NCBI GenBank assembly: GCA_963922455.1
Contig: CAWUIO010000013.1
Span: 22,014-86,013, forward strand
DNA from: CAWUIO01 sp963922455
GTDB lineage: Bacteria > Bacteroidota > Bacteroidia > Cytophagales > Microscillaceae
Length of the DNA stretch: 64,000 nucleotides
Direction: 5' to 3'
The number at the start of each line of letters is the position of its first letter. Position 1 is the stretch's first letter. The notes beneath the pieces are model-generated. The model saw only the letters and a program-made list of their open reading frames with translations, had not been told where the DNA came from and did not search any database. Below are positions 1 to 8,438 of the stretch, one piece after another. A program made the position numbers and the translations under genes.

Positions 1-343
1 CTTTTTTCAAGCTTAACTGGGCTGTACCGTGATTGGCAACGTCAAAAAAGTCTGGCGAATTGAGGTGACCTTCCAATTTAGCCTTGCCCCCACCCGAGAG
101 GTCGGTTACAGCGATCGTTGTCATATCAATCACAAAAGAACCGCCCGTTAATTTGCCACTTTCCATTTCCAGAGTCCCACTCTTAATATTTACGGTACCA
201 TCATGAGCTCCCGTCACCTTCTTGGCGTACCAATGCAACTCACTCTCACCAAGATCTACGGTATACACCTCTTTAGCGGTGTAGAATGAAAACGCACTAA
301 ATGCGGCAAAAAATACCAAAACAAGGATACTTACTCTTTTCAT
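1..343 (-). CDS. YceI-family periplasmic protein (3' end cut by window edge)
   Basis: Only the N-terminal 114 residues are present because the gene runs off the left edge. The protein opens with a Sec signal peptide (MKRVSILVLVFFAAFSAFS). It continues with the typical YceI beginning: a Val-Asp-x2-x-Ser-x-Leu-x-Trp strand, a Lys-Val-Thr-Gly-x-His-x-Gly turn, then a Gly-x-Leu-x-Gly-Gly-Ser-Phe-x-Ile-Asp-Met segment and a His-Leu-x-Ser-x-Asp-Phe-Phe-Asp motif. YceI proteins are periplasmic lipocalin-like barrels thought to bind polyisoprenoid or other lipids; the specific role here is unknown. The gene is transcribed away from murF, with repeat copy R1 in between, so it probably has its own promoter upstream of 343. 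Family assignment is firm, function is not. Confidence 0.85.
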   Translation of the reverse strand, partial: MKRVSILVLVFFAAFSAFSFYTAKEVYTVDLGESELHWYAKKVTGAHDGTVNIKSGTLEMESGKLTGGSFVIDMTTIAVTDLSGGGKAKLEGHLNSPDFFDVANHGTAQLSLKK

Positions 344-498
344 ATCAGGATTAGATTAAATGTTACAACACATAAACTAAGCCCAAGAGAATTTGTATCC
401 TTAAAACAAGATCTTAACACTTTATTAACTGTTGCAGCGCACATACTCTTCCCGTTTGATGGAATCCAATTGTATAAACTCCTGAAAATAAATCATTT

Positions 499-629
499 GG
501 GGCTTACCCGCGCTATACGAGATGGGAGCCCAGGAGAAAATCCCTGCCGGCGCGGGTCGGGCTGTCACTACTCGCTGCCTCTCCCCGCAGGGCCCACACG
601 AGCTCAAACAGGCCGTTCCATCCCTAAGC
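499..629 (+). repeat. Dispersed hairpin repeat, copy R1 (forward)
   Basis: This copy starts GGGGCTTACCCGCGC and carries a hairpin with arms CCCGCGC and GCGCGGG around a spacer of about 35 nt. It continues with the conserved flank (GGGCTGTCACTACTCGCTGCC, GAGCTCAAACAGGCCG, ATCCCTAAGC). A purine-rich GAGCAGAGAAGAGAG tract follows to about 680. It fills most of the gap between murF and the YceI gene. An open frame across it on the minus strand (425-712) is a by-product of the repeat, not a gene. Confidence 0.92.
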
Positions 630-740
630 TGAACAAAGAGTAGAGAGCAGAGAAGAGAGAGGCGAGAAGGGAAAGGGAGCCAGGACGAGGTGTTATAGCC
701 TAGGGATGTCACGTATAAACACCTGCCCTTTTTTCTTACC

Positions 741-2036
741 TCAAAGATGTTTTAACACCGTTTCCAAGGCATTGGCCCGGGAGCCTTTTACCAAGACAGA
801 CATATTCCGAAACTTACGGTCTTCTAGCCAATTATGTAGGGAAAACTTATCGGTAAAGTAGTAGGCCTTGGGGTTGGCAGCTAGGGCGTGCCGGGTGGCT
901 TCGCCAAAGAAAACTAAGTTTGGAATTCCTAATTGGGCGATCAGTTCACCCATAGCCCGGTGTTCTGCCTCTTCGAATTCTCCTAGCTCGTACATTTCTC
1001 CCAAAATCAAGAGCTTTTCGGGGTCTTCCAGCCGGGCAAAAGCTTCTAGGGCCGCTTTTACCGAACTGGGGTTGGCATTGTATGCGTCCAGGATAATGGT
1101 ATTGCCGTTTTGTCGGATTACTTCCGAGCGTTTATTTTGAGGGGCATAGGCTTGAATGGCCTCGGCCGCCGCCGCTTCGGGCACTTCAAAAAATTTACCA
1201 ACACAGAGCGCAGCACAGATATTGGCAAAATTATAATCTCCAAAGAGTTTGCTTTCTATGACTAAGCCCGAAGCAAGCTTCAGTTTCACAAAAAATGTCC
1301 CGGCCTCTAATTGAGCCGATAAAAAATTTCCTGGCTCAGGGTAAGTAATGCGCTCTTGGATTCCTAAAAAATCTAATTCCTTGCCCAAAAGTTCTTCCCG
1401 TACGTCCCAAAATACCCGCCGTTTGAGTCCTTTCACGTACGCATACATTTCGGCATTGGCCCGGGCTACCCCGGCTACACTGCCAAAACCTTCCAAATGA
1501 TCTTTGCCCACATTGCTTATCAGGGCAAAATCAGGTTGAGCGATCTCACAAAGCTGGGCGATTTCTCCGGCGTGATTGGCCCCCATCTCAATAACGGCTA
1601 TTTGGGTATTCTTGGGCATCTGTAAAAGACTCAGCGGCACCCCAATGTGATTGTTTAAATTGCCAGGAGTGGCAAAGGTAGTGAAGGAGCTAGCTAAGAC
1701 CCGGGCGATCAATTCTTTGGTGGTGGTTTTTCCATTAGATCCACCGATGCCTAATACCACAGGAGAAACTGCTTTACGATGGTAGGTCGCCAAGGTTTGT
1801 AAGGTAGTGAGCACATCGGGTACCAGCATACACCGTGCATCCGATTCGGTCATAGGAGGATGAACTTCATCAACTACTGCCCACTTAGCCCCTTTTTCCA
1901 GTGCTTCGGCGGCAAAGGTATTCGCATTAAAGCGAGGACCTTTTAGGGCAAAAAACATAGATCCGGGTTCAATTTTTCGGGTGTCGGTACCCACCCCTGA
2001 GCTTTCAAGAAAGTTCTGGTATAACTGCTCTATCAT
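741..2036 (-). CDS. murF: UDP-N-acetylmuramoyl-tripeptide--D-alanyl-D-alanine ligase
   Basis: MurF adds D-Ala-D-Ala to UDP-MurNAc-tripeptide in the cytoplasm, the last soluble step of peptidoglycan precursor synthesis. The 431-residue length is normal for MurF. An N-terminal substrate-binding domain holds the MurF/MurE-like TDTRKI and FFALKGPRFN segments (residues 17-37). The ATP-binding P-loop GGSNGKTTT is at 98-106, followed by GNLNNHIGVP (125-134) and the EMGANHAGEI segment (150-159). The C-terminal Mur-ligase domain contains DAYNANPSS. The start is the ATG at 2036. The gene stands alone, divergent from the VIT1/CCC1 gene across 157 bp, and is not inside a dcw cluster, which is common in this phylum. 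Confidence 0.96.
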   Translation of the reverse strand: MIEQLYQNFLESSGVGTDTRKIEPGSMFFALKGPRFNANTFAAEALEKGAKWAVVDEVHPPMTESDARCMLVPDVLTTLQTLATYHRKAVSPVVLGIGGSNGKTTTKELIARVLASSFTTFATPGNLNNHIGVPLSLLQMPKNTQIAVIEMGANHAGEIAQLCEIAQPDFALISNVGKDHLEGFGSVAGVARANAEMYAYVKGLKRRVFWDVREELLGKELDFLGIQERITYPEPGNFLSAQLEAGTFFVKLKLASGLVIESKLFGDYNFANICAALCVGKFFEVPEAAAAEAIQAYAPQNKRSEVIRQNGNTIILDAYNANPSSVKAALEAFARLEDPEKLLILGEMYELGEFEEAEHRAMGELIAQLGIPNLVFFGEATRHALAANPKAYYFTDKFSLHNWLEDRKFRNMSVLVKGSRANALETVLKHL

Positions 2037-2193
2037 GGTAACAGTAAAAATCTAATCCAATATAAAACTGTGGTTTTAGCGAAGTAGTAATAGTTCTAAA
2101 TAAGGAAAATTTAATACGATTTCCTGGAATTCACGGCCCGATGTCTTTACTTTGATTTGCTAAACTACTAAAAGTAGACTTTATTCCAGAATT

Positions 2194-2943
2194 ATGAATA
2201 CGCAGATCCACCGGGAAGATCAGATACATAGGCAAAATAACCGACTTTCTCGTTTCCAAGACTATTTGGGGGAGTTTGTGTATGGAGGCATTGACGGGAG
2301 TGTTACTACCTTTGCCGTGGTAGCTGGGGCCGCGGGAGCGGGCCTTTCTAGTGCGGTCGTTATTATTTTAGGCTTTGCTAATCTGATTGCCGACGGCTTT
2401 GCTATGTCCATTGGCAGCTATTTATCTACCAAATCAGAGCTAGATAATTACGCCAAACACAAGAAGATAGAATATTGGGAAGTAGATAACCTACCCGATA
2501 AAGAGAAGGAAGAAATTCGCGAAATATACGCTGCCAAAGGCTTTGAAGGAGATCTGCTCAACCAAGTAGTAGCCAAAATTACTGAAGACCGCGACCGCTG
2601 GGTAGATGTGATGATGAAAGAAGAGCTGGAGATGGTCCTCCCCAATAAGTCCCCCATTGGGATGGCCTTGGTAACCTTCATTTCTTTTATCTTAGTAGGG
2701 TTCATCCCCTTGATGATCTATGTCTTAGATTATATTTTTGACTTAAATACCCCTTTGTTTCTCATTTCCTCCCTGCTTACGTTTGCCGCATTTGCCGGTA
2801 TTGGCTGGCTAAAGGCCTATGTTACCGAAACCAGTCACTGGAAAAGCGTCTTAGAAACCTTACTACTGGGTGCCGTAGCGGCTGCCCTGGCTTATTTTGT
2901 GGGAGACCTGTTAGAAGGTTTTATCCCTCACGAGGGTATTTAG
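2194..2943 (+). CDS. VIT1/CCC1-family iron/manganese transporter
   Basis: This is a 249-residue inner-membrane protein of the VIT1/CCC1 family, whose members move Fe2+ or Mn2+ out of the cytoplasm or into compartments. The diagnostic first pair of membrane helices (residues about 28-78) carries GGIDGSVTTFAVVAGAAGAG and the ADGFAMSIGSYLSTKSE segment. A charged helical region rich in Glu (about 84-150) matches the cytosolic metal-binding domain, with a MMKEELEM segment. Three more helices follow (about 155-245). The stop codon (2941-2943) overlaps the stop codon of the convergent nuclease gene (2940-2942), so the two genes share 3' ends without any terminator space. Family is certain; the metal is not. 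Confidence 0.92.
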   Translation: MNTQIHREDQIHRQNNRLSRFQDYLGEFVYGGIDGSVTTFAVVAGAAGAGLSSAVVIILGFANLIADGFAMSIGSYLSTKSELDNYAKHKKIEYWEVDNLPDKEKEEIREIYAAKGFEGDLLNQVVAKITEDRDRWVDVMMKEELEMVLPNKSPIGMALVTFISFILVGFIPLMIYVLDYIFDLNTPLFLISSLLTFAAFAGIGWLKAYVTETSHWKSVLETLLLGAVAAALAYFVGDLLEGFIPHEGI

Positions 2944-5900
2944 CGGCCACATATTTCTTTGTAGCTGCAAAATTGGCAAAACCTTTCTTCCTCGGTCCGG
3001 GCAAAGGCCTGACTTGGATCAAGCATTTGATCCAAAATTATTTGAACATGTTTCATAGATACTTCCTGAAATTCCTTTTCCTCTGCCGGGAAAAAATCTT
3101 TGCCCCGACTACCAGCCTGAATTTCGGAGAATCCAGCCTCGGGTTTTCGGAGAAAATAAATGCCCGCTCTAATCATTTGTCCAGGCTCCCTCCGTCCTTT
3201 CAAATTTTGCTCCGGATTTTGAACGAGCATAAAACGGTAGAGCCATAATTGACGAATCTTATCAGCATCTGGGTCTGTGTACAGCCGTTCTTCCTCACCC
3301 GCTTTGATTTTTAAGTCTTTTTCTTGGTACTTTCCCGATTTATAATCTACAATCCGGATTTGTTCGTGGAGGCGGTCTACACGATCGGTAGTTCCCAGCA
3401 GGTTGATAGGATAGGCTTTACCGTCTAAAGAATAGCTGATAGAGGCCTGTAAGCTACCACTCAAGGTAGATTCTCCTGTTTCGGCAAGTTCTTGGTTTTC
3501 TAAAGTAAGAATTTCCAGGGTGCCCCCGGAAGCCTCCACTTCTTCGGCCTGTTGGCCAAGGAAGCGCTCAATTTGTTGGGCGATTACCTGTTTGCTTAAA
3601 TAATTTTCTCCGGTGATTTCGTAGCGAGCATAGGCATCATCTTGAAACTTTTGCTCAACCCTTTGCTTGACGCTCCCAATTTGGGCCCGAATTTGATCAC
3701 TTCGCAAGCGTGGGTTAGGAGAACTCATCTCCTTGAAGATATCTTCTAATATTTCGTGTATCAGCGAACCTACTTGGCTATGACTCATTTTTTCTTCCAC
3801 CCGGGTCGCTTCTCGATACCCAGCTAGGTAATCAAAATAAAATCGCAGGGAGCAACGGATAAAATTATTGATCAAAGAGGGGCTCAGCCCTTCGGCAAAC
3901 TTTCTTAACATCTGGGCTTGAGCTTGGGCATCTTTTGGTATAATGAGATCTTGTTTGGCCAAGCTAGGAGCCGATGGAAAACGAACGTTATGGGCCTGGA
4001 ATTGAATTTTGGGGTTGGCCTGCACTAAATCATACTCCAGCTGCCGCAGAAAGCGACTTTTTTCAGAGCCCCCGTAGGTGTCTGAAGGGCTCACGTGTAT
4101 ATACGATATTTGCGTAGCCCTTTGCAAAAGCCGATAAAAGTGATAACTCACTACGGCATCTTGTTCCTGATAGGATGGCAGCTTATACGCTTGGCTCACA
4201 TCCAAGGGAATGAAGGAACGGACCTTCTTACCTCGAGGTAGCACATTTTCATTGACCGAGCAAAATATAACCCGTTCAAAGTCTAGGTTCCGGGTCTCAT
4301 TGAGGCCGGTTATCTGAATGGCCGCTTCTTTATTCTGATCAAAATCTACCCGAGTTTCCCAAAAGGATTGGTAAAGAAAGATTTTAAAGGCCTGGGTGTT
4401 TACTTTATTAGAGCTCTTCCCTAAATAGCCCCGCATTTGTTTTAAGATTTTATCAAACTCCTTGAGGTTTTGCCTCTCAGCTTCCATATCCAGGTCTTGA
4501 AGGATTTGTACCAAGGCCTCGAGCAAGGCAATGATTTCAGAAGTGGAACCCCAAGGCTTAAATACAACCTCAAACAGGGGCCTGAGGAGTTTATTCACGG
4601 CTTGGCAATGTTCCAAAAGCTCCGGTTTATCCGCATAAGCCACAATAAAGGCCTCCTCCTCGCTTAAGGTCAAAAGGTCTTGAGATGCCAGATAAATCCA
4701 ATTATGGCGGTTGATAAACTGAATTAATCTAAAAATAAGTCCGGGTGATTCTGGGTCGGGGCTTTCTTCAAAATCGTGGTCGCGGAGCACCTTCTTTTCA
4801 AACTTACGAACGAAAGGGTGGTTCAGAATGCGCAGGATACTGCGGTGGCTAAAGCGCTTATCGCCCGTTTCCTTGTCCCGCAAGGAGGTTTGGTTCATCT
4901 CAAAAAGTGAATCCAGCAAATTATAGATCGGAGAATCTTTTAAGGGGAGGCCCAAAGTAAGGTTATAGTCCAAGCCGGCTGCATCCAACTCGGGTAAAAT
5001 GCTTTTTAACAGATGCTCTTCGGGAAGTACAACGGCGGTACGAATTTCGGGATGTGCTTGTAATAACTGCCGAACCACCGGCCCTTGCATACTGGCATTA
5101 CTTACCTCAAGGCTTTGCATTGCTTTGGCATCTCCCAGGAGGTGATTACTCTTAAACCGCCAGTTGGTACGGTCCCAGGTTTGCAGGTAATTTCGCAAAA
5201 AGTAGCCAGCTTTGTTCTCACTTTGCGGATCAAGATAGTATTCATCCCCATCCCAGATGATTTCGGCTTTGCCATGCTGGCTGAGTAATTTAAAAATCTC
5301 CTCTTCGGCCACACTCAGGGCATTGAATCCGATAAACACGTAATGCCTAATTTCAGGATGATTGACCAATAATGCCTCCCCATTTTCGGCTAGGTAGCGG
5401 TACATCATGCCAGAATAGGCTTGCCCAAGGCTTTTGAGCCTTTCTTGGAAACCTTGGTATACCGTATGCAAATTTTGCCACAAGCGAAAATATTCCCGCA
5501 TCTGCATACTTGGCTCCTCAATCCTTACATTCCAGCGATCCAAGTTTTTGAGGTCTGCCAAATTAGCAAATAGCTTGGCCGCATCGACCATATTCCGATC
5601 GATGAGGTCAAAATCCCGAAGGAGGATATAGCCCCAACCCGTAAATTTCTCTAATTTGGTTTGCGGTTCAACTTCCCGGAAGAGGTCATACAGTTCAAGC
5701 AGCATGCGAATGGGTATGCTCTTTTCCCAGGGGCAGGTTTCCTCCACAAAATCTTCCAGGGAACGAATGTACCAATGGGCACAATCACCTTTCAGTTCCA
5801 ACTTCTGGCGGATTACTTCGGTGCTCCGACGGGTAGGCAATAAGATGGCCCCCTTCTCTCCCCGGGTGGGGAATTGCGTCCAAAGATAATCGACACACTG

Positions 5901-5951
5901 ATCCAAAAAAGCCTGGTTGGGCTCGGTGCCGGCTTGATTTGTCAAATCCAT
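2940..5951 (-). CDS. AddB-like PD-(D/E)XK nuclease/helicase-fold protein with iron-sulfur staple
   Basis: A 1003-residue protein resembling the AddB/RexB subunit of bacterial double-strand-break-processing nucleases. The N-terminal part has a degenerate helicase-like fold starting with ILLPTRRSTEVI (about 36-47). The C-terminal third has the RecB-type nuclease with the VDYKSGKY catalytic motif. Four cysteines, C700 and the terminal C992-x2-C995-x5-C1001, match the arrangement that holds the AddB [4Fe-4S] cluster. I chose ATG 5951: the frame stays open 49 codons further (to 6098), but that extension is the translation of repeat copy R2 and is not protein-like. The usual AddA-type helicase partner is not beside it. 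Assignment to the AddB-like family is good; a role in RecBCD/AddAB-type repair is inferred. Confidence 0.86.
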   Translation of the reverse strand: MDLTNQAGTEPNQAFLDQCVDYLWTQFPTRGEKGAILLPTRRSTEVIRQKLELKGDCAHWYIRSLEDFVEETCPWEKSIPIRMLLELYDLFREVEPQTKLEKFTGWGYILLRDFDLIDRNMVDAAKLFANLADLKNLDRWNVRIEEPSMQMREYFRLWQNLHTVYQGFQERLKSLGQAYSGMMYRYLAENGEALLVNHPEIRHYVFIGFNALSVAEEEIFKLLSQHGKAEIIWDGDEYYLDPQSENKAGYFLRNYLQTWDRTNWRFKSNHLLGDAKAMQSLEVSNASMQGPVVRQLLQAHPEIRTAVVLPEEHLLKSILPELDAAGLDYNLTLGLPLKDSPIYNLLDSLFEMNQTSLRDKETGDKRFSHRSILRILNHPFVRKFEKKVLRDHDFEESPDPESPGLIFRLIQFINRHNWIYLASQDLLTLSEEEAFIVAYADKPELLEHCQAVNKLLRPLFEVVFKPWGSTSEIIALLEALVQILQDLDMEAERQNLKEFDKILKQMRGYLGKSSNKVNTQAFKIFLYQSFWETRVDFDQNKEAAIQITGLNETRNLDFERVIFCSVNENVLPRGKKVRSFIPLDVSQAYKLPSYQEQDAVVSYHFYRLLQRATQISYIHVSPSDTYGGSEKSRFLRQLEYDLVQANPKIQFQAHNVRFPSAPSLAKQDLIIPKDAQAQAQMLRKFAEGLSPSLINNFIRCSLRFYFDYLAGYREATRVEEKMSHSQVGSLIHEILEDIFKEMSSPNPRLRSDQIRAQIGSVKQRVEQKFQDDAYARYEITGENYLSKQVIAQQIERFLGQQAEEVEASGGTLEILTLENQELAETGESTLSGSLQASISYSLDGKAYPINLLGTTDRVDRLHEQIRIVDYKSGKYQEKDLKIKAGEEERLYTDPDADKIRQLWLYRFMLVQNPEQNLKGRREPGQMIRAGIYFLRKPEAGFSEIQAGSRGKDFFPAEEKEFQEVSMKHVQIILDQMLDPSQAFARTEEERFCQFCSYKEICGR

Positions 5952-5997
5952 CTCTAAAAATAAGGAAAAAGGGCGGGATTTGAAATTAATACCCTTT

Positions 5998-6128
5998 GGC
6001 TTAGGGATAGAGCGGCCTGTTTGAGCTCGTGGGGGCCTGTGGGGAAAGGCAGCGAGTAGCGAAAGCCCGACCCCGGCCAGCCCTGACTTGCTATACAAGC
6101 AAAATTAACCTAGGCCGGGGGAAGCCCC
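5998..6128 (-). repeat. Dispersed hairpin repeat, copy R2 (reverse)
   Basis: This copy reads in reverse: GGCTTAGGGATAGAGCGGCC, then GTTTGAGCTCGTG, GCAGCGAGTAGCGAAAGCCC, and a hairpin with arms CCCCGGCC and GGCCGGGG, ending GAAGCCCC. The arm sequence differs from R1 but still pairs. It lies between the 5' end of the AddB-like gene and the 3' end of the DUF1295 gene, ending one base before that gene's stop codon. Confidence 0.93.
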
Positions 6129-6129
6129 A

Positions 6130-7017
6130 TCAGGCTTTGGGAAACCAAGGGATAATCCCTGGTACTTTGCGCATATGGTCCCGGTAGTGCGGACGGCGCT
6201 CGAGCATGCGTTTATCGATCATGGGTACGCTGATAAATACAAAAAGGAGGGTGATGGAAACCGCTCCGATGCCCATCCAGTAGTTGTGCCAGCCTTCGCT
6301 CAGGGCAAAGAAAAAGAGTCCCCACCAAAACATGATTTCTCCAAAATAATTGGGGTGGCGTGAATAGGCCCAGATGCCTTGTTGCATTATGTTTTTGGGG
6401 TCTGTATTGGTCTTACGAAACTTCCATAATTGCTCATCCGAAGCCGCTTCAATCCAAATGGCCGTAAACGTGACGAGGGCCGCTACTCCGTCAATCCAAT
6501 TTAGGGGGGCTGTATTGGTGCCCATCGAGGACCATAGTGGAATACAGGCCAAAAAAACCAATATCGTGGGAAACATATGGATGCCACTAAAACTCACCAG
6601 CCAGTACCAGCGTCCGTTTTGTTTTTGTAGCTCTACATAACGCCAGTCTTGATGCTGGAGGCCTCCCCAGCCCCGCATCCAGTTGATCGTGAGGCGCATG
6701 CCCCAAGCCAAAACCAAGACCCACACAATCTGATTGCGGTAGATAAATTGCTCATGCCCGGCATCGAGCCAGAAACCAATGGCCAAAATAGGAGGGATCA
6801 CAGACCAGTAAGGATCGTAAAAACTGGAATTATCAAACCAGAGGCTAAAAATAAAAATGATAATCGTAGCGATCACATCGGCCCAGAAAAGACGAAGGAG
6901 TACGGGCTGCCCGGGGCTTCCTTCATAGTAAAAAACGCCCGCTAATAAACACAAGGCATAGGCCAGCAGCACCCAGGCGTAGGCCTTAAAGAGAGAAGAA
7001 GTAGATGTTTGGTTCAT
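6130..7017 (-). CDS. DUF1295 (steroid 5-alpha-reductase-like) membrane protein
   Basis: A 295-residue polytopic inner-membrane protein with about seven hydrophobic segments. It carries the DUF1295/isoprenylcysteine-methyltransferase-like signature near the C-terminus: IMQQGIWAYSRHPNYFGEIMF, followed by PMIDKRMLERRPHY and a short tail. An earlier WSVIPPILA stretch and the RLTINWMRGW segment are also typical. The related fold includes steroid 5-alpha reductases and protein-lipid methyltransferases, but DUF1295 proteins have no agreed substrate. It is preceded on its strand by a separate terminator (7044-7079), so it is probably a single-gene unit. Family is confident, enzyme activity is not. 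Confidence 0.88.
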   Translation of the reverse strand: MNQTSTSSLFKAYAWVLLAYALCLLAGVFYYEGSPGQPVLLRLFWADVIATIIIFIFSLWFDNSSFYDPYWSVIPPILAIGFWLDAGHEQFIYRNQIVWVLVLAWGMRLTINWMRGWGGLQHQDWRYVELQKQNGRWYWLVSFSGIHMFPTILVFLACIPLWSSMGTNTAPLNWIDGVAALVTFTAIWIEAASDEQLWKFRKTNTDPKNIMQQGIWAYSRHPNYFGEIMFWWGLFFFALSEGWHNYWMGIGAVSITLLFVFISVPMIDKRMLERRPHYRDHMRKVPGIIPWFPKA

Positions 7018-7043
7018 AGGCCAAAATTAAAGAAGATAAAAAA

Positions 7044-7079
7044 AACCCGGGAATTTCCGTATCGGTCATTTCCCGGGTT
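7044..7079 (-). terminator. Rho-independent terminator for the coiled-coil gene
   Basis: A perfect 10-bp stem (AACCCGGGAA / TTCCCGGGTT) is followed on the minus strand by an uninterrupted run of T (plus-strand A run 7036-7045). It ends transcription of the gene at 7091-8035. Confidence 0.9.
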
Positions 7080-7090
7080 GCCTAAGGGGT

Positions 7091-8035
7091 TTATTTTACA
7101 TTAAAGGTTTTGTAACCAATTATTTTACCCGCCGCGTACAACTCCACGGTGTAGTTGCCCCTGCTAAATTTGTAGTCATCAGGCTTGTCCATTTCCATGC
7201 TAACGGGAAGTTGGCTATTGTTAAAGATAACCGTAGTCTTCTTGGTATAGCTAGCCGTTCCTCCGTCCCGCTCAAAACTTCCCGAACCCAGGCGGGAATT
7301 GGTAAGAACCGCACCTGAGGGTTCTAAAAGTCGGAGATGGAGGTCTACATTACCGGCCTCGGCCACCTGGTTTTCGGCGATTTCGAAGGTGACGGTGAGT
7401 TTGTCGATATTTCGGGCCTTAAAGGTATTGCGTGACTCTTGTTTGTCCCGTTTGTTATACGCGCTTACCTCAATATTTTGGGCTTTGAGGGTACTGGCTA
7501 CATTGGTGAGCTTGCGGTTACTTTCTTCGGTTTCCGTGAGATCTTCTTCCAGCTCGGCTTTAGTCTCGCTTAAATCTTGACTTACTGAGCTAAGCGAATC
7601 CTTGGCCTCCGTGAGTATGGCATTTTCGGCCCGGAGGCTTTCCAGTTCTTTTTCTTTGGCGGCCAGGGTAGTTTCGTAGGACTGGATTTTCACCAGGTAC
7701 TGCCGGGCTTGGGCATTAGATAGGTCCTTTTGAGTTTGCAAGGACGAGAGGTCATTTTCTAAATCTCTTTTTTGTTGTAAAAGCGATTCGTAATCGGCCC
7801 CCAGTTCTTTGGCTTCCTGGATTTTAGCTTCCAGCTGTTCATTTAGGTTGGACATTCGCTCACGGATGTTCGTGATTTCAAGATCTTTTTCATTGACGAT
7901 CAGATCTTGCTTGGCCTGCATACTTTGGCTCACGTATAGGTACGTTACGAGGCTACTTAAAGCCATCAAAGCCAATATAAGGAAGAGCATACCGGGTTGT
8001 AAGCCGCGGCGAGGTTTGGCAGATTGTGCACTCAT
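7091..8035 (-). CDS. Membrane-anchored coiled-coil protein of unknown function
   Basis: A 314-residue protein. A short basic N-terminus (KPRRG) leads into one transmembrane helix (about 16-33). Residues about 45-205 form a long, heptad-like coiled coil rich in Glu, Leu and Lys. The C-terminal ~110 residues (about 206-314) look like a beta-sandwich ending in NYTVELYAAGKIIGYKTFNV. The topology suggests a helical stalk and a beta domain in the periplasm. I recognise the architecture from uncharacterised Bacteroidota proteins but not a named family. It has its own terminator, and a second terminator-like hairpin lies 68 bp upstream of its start. Confidence 0.8.
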   Translation of the reverse strand: MSAQSAKPRRGLQPGMLFLILALMALSSLVTYLYVSQSMQAKQDLIVNEKDLEITNIRERMSNLNEQLEAKIQEAKELGADYESLLQQKRDLENDLSSLQTQKDLSNAQARQYLVKIQSYETTLAAKEKELESLRAENAILTEAKDSLSSVSQDLSETKAELEEDLTETEESNRKLTNVASTLKAQNIEVSAYNKRDKQESRNTFKARNIDKLTVTFEIAENQVAEAGNVDLHLRLLEPSGAVLTNSRLGSGSFERDGGTASYTKKTTVIFNNSQLPVSMEMDKPDDYKFSRGNYTVELYAAGKIIGYKTFNVK

Positions 8036-8112
8036 AGTATATTCAAATTTTTATATAGTAACGCGAATATGGGAAATACCTGCAAATGTTTAAAGGTTTT
8101 TTAAAAAAATAA

Positions 8113-8135
8113 ACCTGCACAGGTCGTGTGCAGGT
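8113..8135 (-). terminator. Orphan minus-strand terminator; may end a small RNA
   Basis: The stem ACCTGCAC / GTGCAGGT with a 7-nt loop is followed on the minus strand by TTTATTTTTTT (plus-strand 8102-8112). No minus-strand gene lies upstream: the next gene (8439) is on the plus strand. The hairpin could therefore end a short untranslated RNA read from about 8136-8380, or act as an attenuator before the coiled-coil gene. Confidence 0.6.
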
Positions 8136-8438
8136 AAAGAAAGGCGGATAAGGTAGGGGATTTTAAGTAGGAATAGCCGTATAAGCAGTCATTGTTTCCA
8201 ATAACCTGTCCGTTTAAAATCTCCCGAATATATGGTTTAATAGGAAAAATCTCTTAATTTCCATTGATTATTCGGTAAAACCCTGGTTTTATAGGACAAA
8301 CCTTCGCTCTTCCCTTATAACAAGCGCCTGCCTGAAAAAACCTAAAAAAAACATTTTCCTGATCTTTTTTGTCTGATTACCGAATTGACCTTATTTTTCA
8401 TTTTTACCCTGATAACCCGTATCACCTCTATCCTATCC
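8136..8438. other. Non-coding stretch with direct repeats and a palindrome
   Basis: No protein-like frame was found here. Two near-identical 16-mers, GGTTTwATAGGAmAAA, lie at 8234-8249 and 8285-8300. The palindrome TAAAACC-CT-GGTTTTA is at 8276-8291 and overlaps the second. They could be operator sites for the fusion gene at 8439 or structure in a minus-strand small RNA. Confidence 0.4.

Noticed and set aside
425..712. 95-codon open frame on the minus strand
   Set aside because: It lies over repeat R1 and its purine-rich flank. Similar open frames appear over R5 (24186-24497) and R11, so they come from the repeat, not from a gene.
5952..6098. 49-codon N-terminal extension of the AddB-like gene
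   Set aside because: It is the translation of repeat copy R2, contains no domain, and the ATG at 5951 starts normal protein sequence.
8385..8438. TTG start of the binding-protein/permease fusion
   Set aside because: ATG 8439 directly precedes a lipoprotein signal peptide; the upstream 18 codons would disturb it.
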